The position numbers were made by a program, and so were the translations under genes. A stretch of 64,000 nt of DNA from Pseudomonas fluorescens NCIMB 11764. Its GTDB lineage: Bacteria > Pseudomonadota > Gammaproteobacteria > Pseudomonadales > Pseudomonadaceae. How positions within the stretch are numbered: the first letter of the stretch is position 1; each line of letters begins with the position of its first letter. The DNA lies in contig NZ_CP010945.1 of NCBI RefSeq assembly GCF_000293885.2, positions 1,322,001-1,386,000 on the forward strand. Direction: 5' to 3'. The notes below the pieces were generated by a model. The model made no database searches, had not been told where the DNA came from, and saw only the letters and a list, made by a program, of their open reading frames with translations. Shown one piece after another: positions 62,194-64,000 of this stretch.

Positions 62194-64000
62194 CAGCGTT
62201 TCTTCAATTGCTTGGCGTTGGCGAACAGCGAAGCCATGGCGTTGTTGGCCGGGGCCGCCGCCGTGGTTTCCTTGCGTGGTGCAGTGTTCTGGGACTGGCG
62301 CGGTGCCGACCCCGGACGCGCACCACGGGCGCCGTCGATTTTCTCGCCCGGAGTGTCGCTCATGCGCATCGACAGGCCTACGCGTTTGCGCGGGATATCG
62401 ACTTCCATGACCTTCACTTTCACCACGTCACCGGCCTTCACCGCTTCGCGCGGATCCTTGATGAACTTCTCCGAAAGCGCGGAGATGTGCACCAAACCGT
62501 CCTGATGCACGCCGATGTCGACGAACGCGCCGAAGTTGGTCACGTTGGTCACGACGCCTTCGAGGATCATGCCCAGCTGCAGGTCCTTGAGGTCTTCGAC
62601 GCCTTCCTGGAACTCGGCGGTCTTGAACTCGGGACGCGGGTCACGGCCCGGTTTTTCCAGCTCTTGCAGAATGTCGGTGACCGTTGGCAGACCAAAGGTT
62701 TCGTCGGTGTATTTCTTCGGGTCGAGACGCTTGAGGAAACTCGCATCGCCGATCAACGAGCGAATGTCGCGGTCGGTTTCAGCGGCGATGCGTTGCACCA
62801 GCGGATAGGCTTCCGGGTGAACCGCCGACGAATCCAGCGGGTTGTCGCCGTTCATCACGCGTAGGAAGCCGGCTGCCTGCTCGAACGTTTTCTCGCCCAG
62901 ACGCGCGACTTTCTTCAACGCTGCACGGGTTTTGAACGCGCCGTGCTCGTCGCGGTGGCTGACGATGTTCTGCGCCAAAGTGGCGTTGAGGCCGGAAATA
63001 CGGGCCAGCAGCGCCACGGAAGCGGTGTTCACGTCCACGCCCACGGCGTTCACGCAGTCTTCGACTACCGCGTCCAGGCCGCGCGCCAGTTTCAGCTGCG
63101 ACACGTCGTGCTGGTACTGGCCGACGCCGATGGATTTCGGATCGATCTTCACCAGCTCGGCCAGTGGATCCTGCAAGCGACGAGCGATGGATACCGCGCC
63201 ACGGATCGACACGTCGAGGTCCGGGAATTCCTTGGAGGCCAGTTCCGACGCCGAGTAAACCGATGCGCCGGCCTCGGACACCATGACTTTGGTCATCTTC
63301 ATGGCCGGGTATTTTTTGATCAGTTCAGCGGCCAGCTTGTCGGTCTCGCGGCTGGCGGTGCCATTGCCGATGGCAATCAGGTCCACCGAGTGCTTGGCGC
63401 ACAGGGCTGCAAGTATCGCGAGGGTCTGGTCCCATTTGTTGTGTGGCACGTGCGGGTAAACCGTGGCGTGATCCAGCAGCTTGCCGGTGGCGTCGACCAC
63501 AGCGACCTTGCAACCGGTGCGCAGGCCCGGGTCGAGGCCCAGCGTGGCGCGTGGGCCGGCCGGGGCCGACAGCAGCAGGTCGTGCAGGTTGTGCGCGAAC
63601 ACGTTGATCGCTTCGGTTTCCGCACCGTCGCGCAGTTCGCCCAACAGGTCGGTTTCCAAGTGGGTGTAGAGCTTGACCTTCCAGGTCCAGCGCACCACTT
63701 CGCCCAGCCATTTGTCGGCGGCGCGGTTCTGGTTCTGGATGCCGAACTGCTGGCCGATCATGCCTTCGCACGGGTGCATGGTGCCCGGCAGTTCGTCGCC
63801 GACTTTCAGCGCGGAGCTGAGAATGCCTTCGTTGCGGCCACGGAAAATCGCCAGCGCGCGGTGCGACGGCATGCTTTTCAGCGGTTCATCATGTTCGAAA
63901 TAATCGCGGAACTTGGCACCTTCCTCTTCCTTGCCGGCAATCACGCGGGCACTGAGGGTGGCTTCCTGCTTGAGGTAGCTGCGCAGCTTGTCCAGCAAAC
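62193..64000 (-). CDS. tex: Tex RNA-binding transcription accessory protein (C-terminal part)
   Basis: The last about 602 residues of Tex; the start lies beyond the right edge (the family is about 770-780 long). Seen: the YqgF/RNase H-like part ([26 protein letters not shown]), the helix-hairpin-helix region ([38 protein letters not shown]), and the C-terminal S1 domain ([34 protein letters not shown]). The tail after the S1 domain is basic and low in complexity. Tex is a conserved nucleic-acid-binding factor that affects transcription and virulence gene expression. Confidence 0.95.
   Translation of the reverse strand, partial: LLDKLRSYLKQEATLSARVIAGKEEEGAKFRDYFEHDEPLKSMPSHRALAIFRGRNEGILSSALKVGDELPGTMHPCEGMIGQQFGIQNQNRAADKWLGEVVRWTWKVKLYTHLETDLLGELRDGAETEAINVFAHNLHDLLLSAPAGPRATLGLDPGLRTGCKVAVVDATGKLLDHATVYPHVPHNKWDQTLAILAALCAKHSVDLIAIGNGTASRETDKLAAELIKKYPAMKMTKVMVSEAGASVYSASELASKEFPDLDVSIRGAVSIARRLQDPLAELVKIDPKSIGVGQYQHDVSQLKLARGLDAVVEDCVNAVGVDVNTASVALLARISGLNATLAQNIVSHRDEHGAFKTRAALKKVARLGEKTFEQAAGFLRVMNGDNPLDSSAVHPEAYPLVQRIAAETDRDIRSLIGDASFLKRLDPKKYTDETFGLPTVTDILQELEKPGRDPRPEFKTAEFQEGVEDLKDLQLGMILEGVVTNVTNFGAFVDIGVHQDGLVHISALSEKFIKDPREAVKAGDVVKVKVMEVDIPRKRVGLSMRMSDTPGEKIDGARGARPGSAPRQSQNTAPRKETTAAAPANNAMASLFANAKQLKKR

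Overview
The window is chromosomal DNA of a fluorescent Pseudomonas, most likely the P. fluorescens species group. This rests on Pseudomonas-type gene sets (gabDT, oscA-sbp-cysTWA, a TriABC-type pump with two adaptors, sfnB-type oxidoreductases, dcyD/epsC, TTG-started gshA), GC-rich codon use, and many copies of the GTGGCGAGGGAGC-type and GCGAGCAGGCTCGCTCCCACAG-type REP/REPIN palindromes typical of this group. No rRNA, CRISPR array, insertion sequence or prophage was seen. There is one tRNA.

Layout. 1-2.8 kb is a small accessory block: a possible short hairpin RNA, a HEPN-type Abi_2/AbiF protein and an Mrr-type endonuclease beside tRNA-Arg(CCG). 3.2-6.1 kb is gabDT (4-aminobutyrate catabolism). 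6.2-12 kb holds signalling and lipid genes: an HDOD response regulator, a PAS-GGDEF protein, a delta-9 type desaturase and a PAS-GGDEF-EAL protein. 12.2-16.4 kb is oscA-sbp-cysT-cysW-cysA (sulfate uptake under sulfur limitation). 16.4-20.4 kb has an Mpo1-like protein, a Crp/Fnr regulator, a receiver-only response regulator, an AraC regulator and a second desaturase. 20.8-23.4 kb has a small serine hydrolase, a degenerate sigma-54 activator-like ATPase and an orphan metQ. 23.6-25.3 kb has a 9-bp minisatellite, a tiny ORF and a stand-alone AAA ATPase. 25.4-30.6 kb is triABC-like. 31.4-37.2 kb carries two tandem TccC-like Rhs toxins with near-identical cores and unrelated C-terminal toxin domains, separated by a degenerate scrap of metI. 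37.3-39.9 kb is metNIQ. 40-43.9 kb is an LLM monooxygenase with two SfnB-type flavoproteins (organosulfur use) preceded by a 22-codon leader ORF. 45.5-50.2 kb is cystine uptake (tcyJLN), dcyD and epsC. 50.5-52.9 kb is betT behind a perfect BetI-like operator. 53-56 kb holds SDR, LysR and YghZ-type genes. 56.1-59.6 kb is tauABCD. 59.9-64 kb is gshA, a hotdog thioesterase and tex, which is cut by the window edge.

How it fits together. Much of the window serves sulfur supply: sulfate, methionine, cystine, D-cysteine, taurine and other organosulfur sources feed cysteine and then glutathione. Several of these transcription units have AT-rich upstream blocks, and those of sfnB and tauA are visibly related, suggesting a shared LysR-type (CysB-like) regulator. 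The most unusual elements are the Rhs pair with its duplication scar and an HExxH toxin domain, the AbiF-like gene next to a promoter-hairpin unit, the leader ORF coupled to sfnB, and a sigma-54 activator-like protein whose key motifs are altered.
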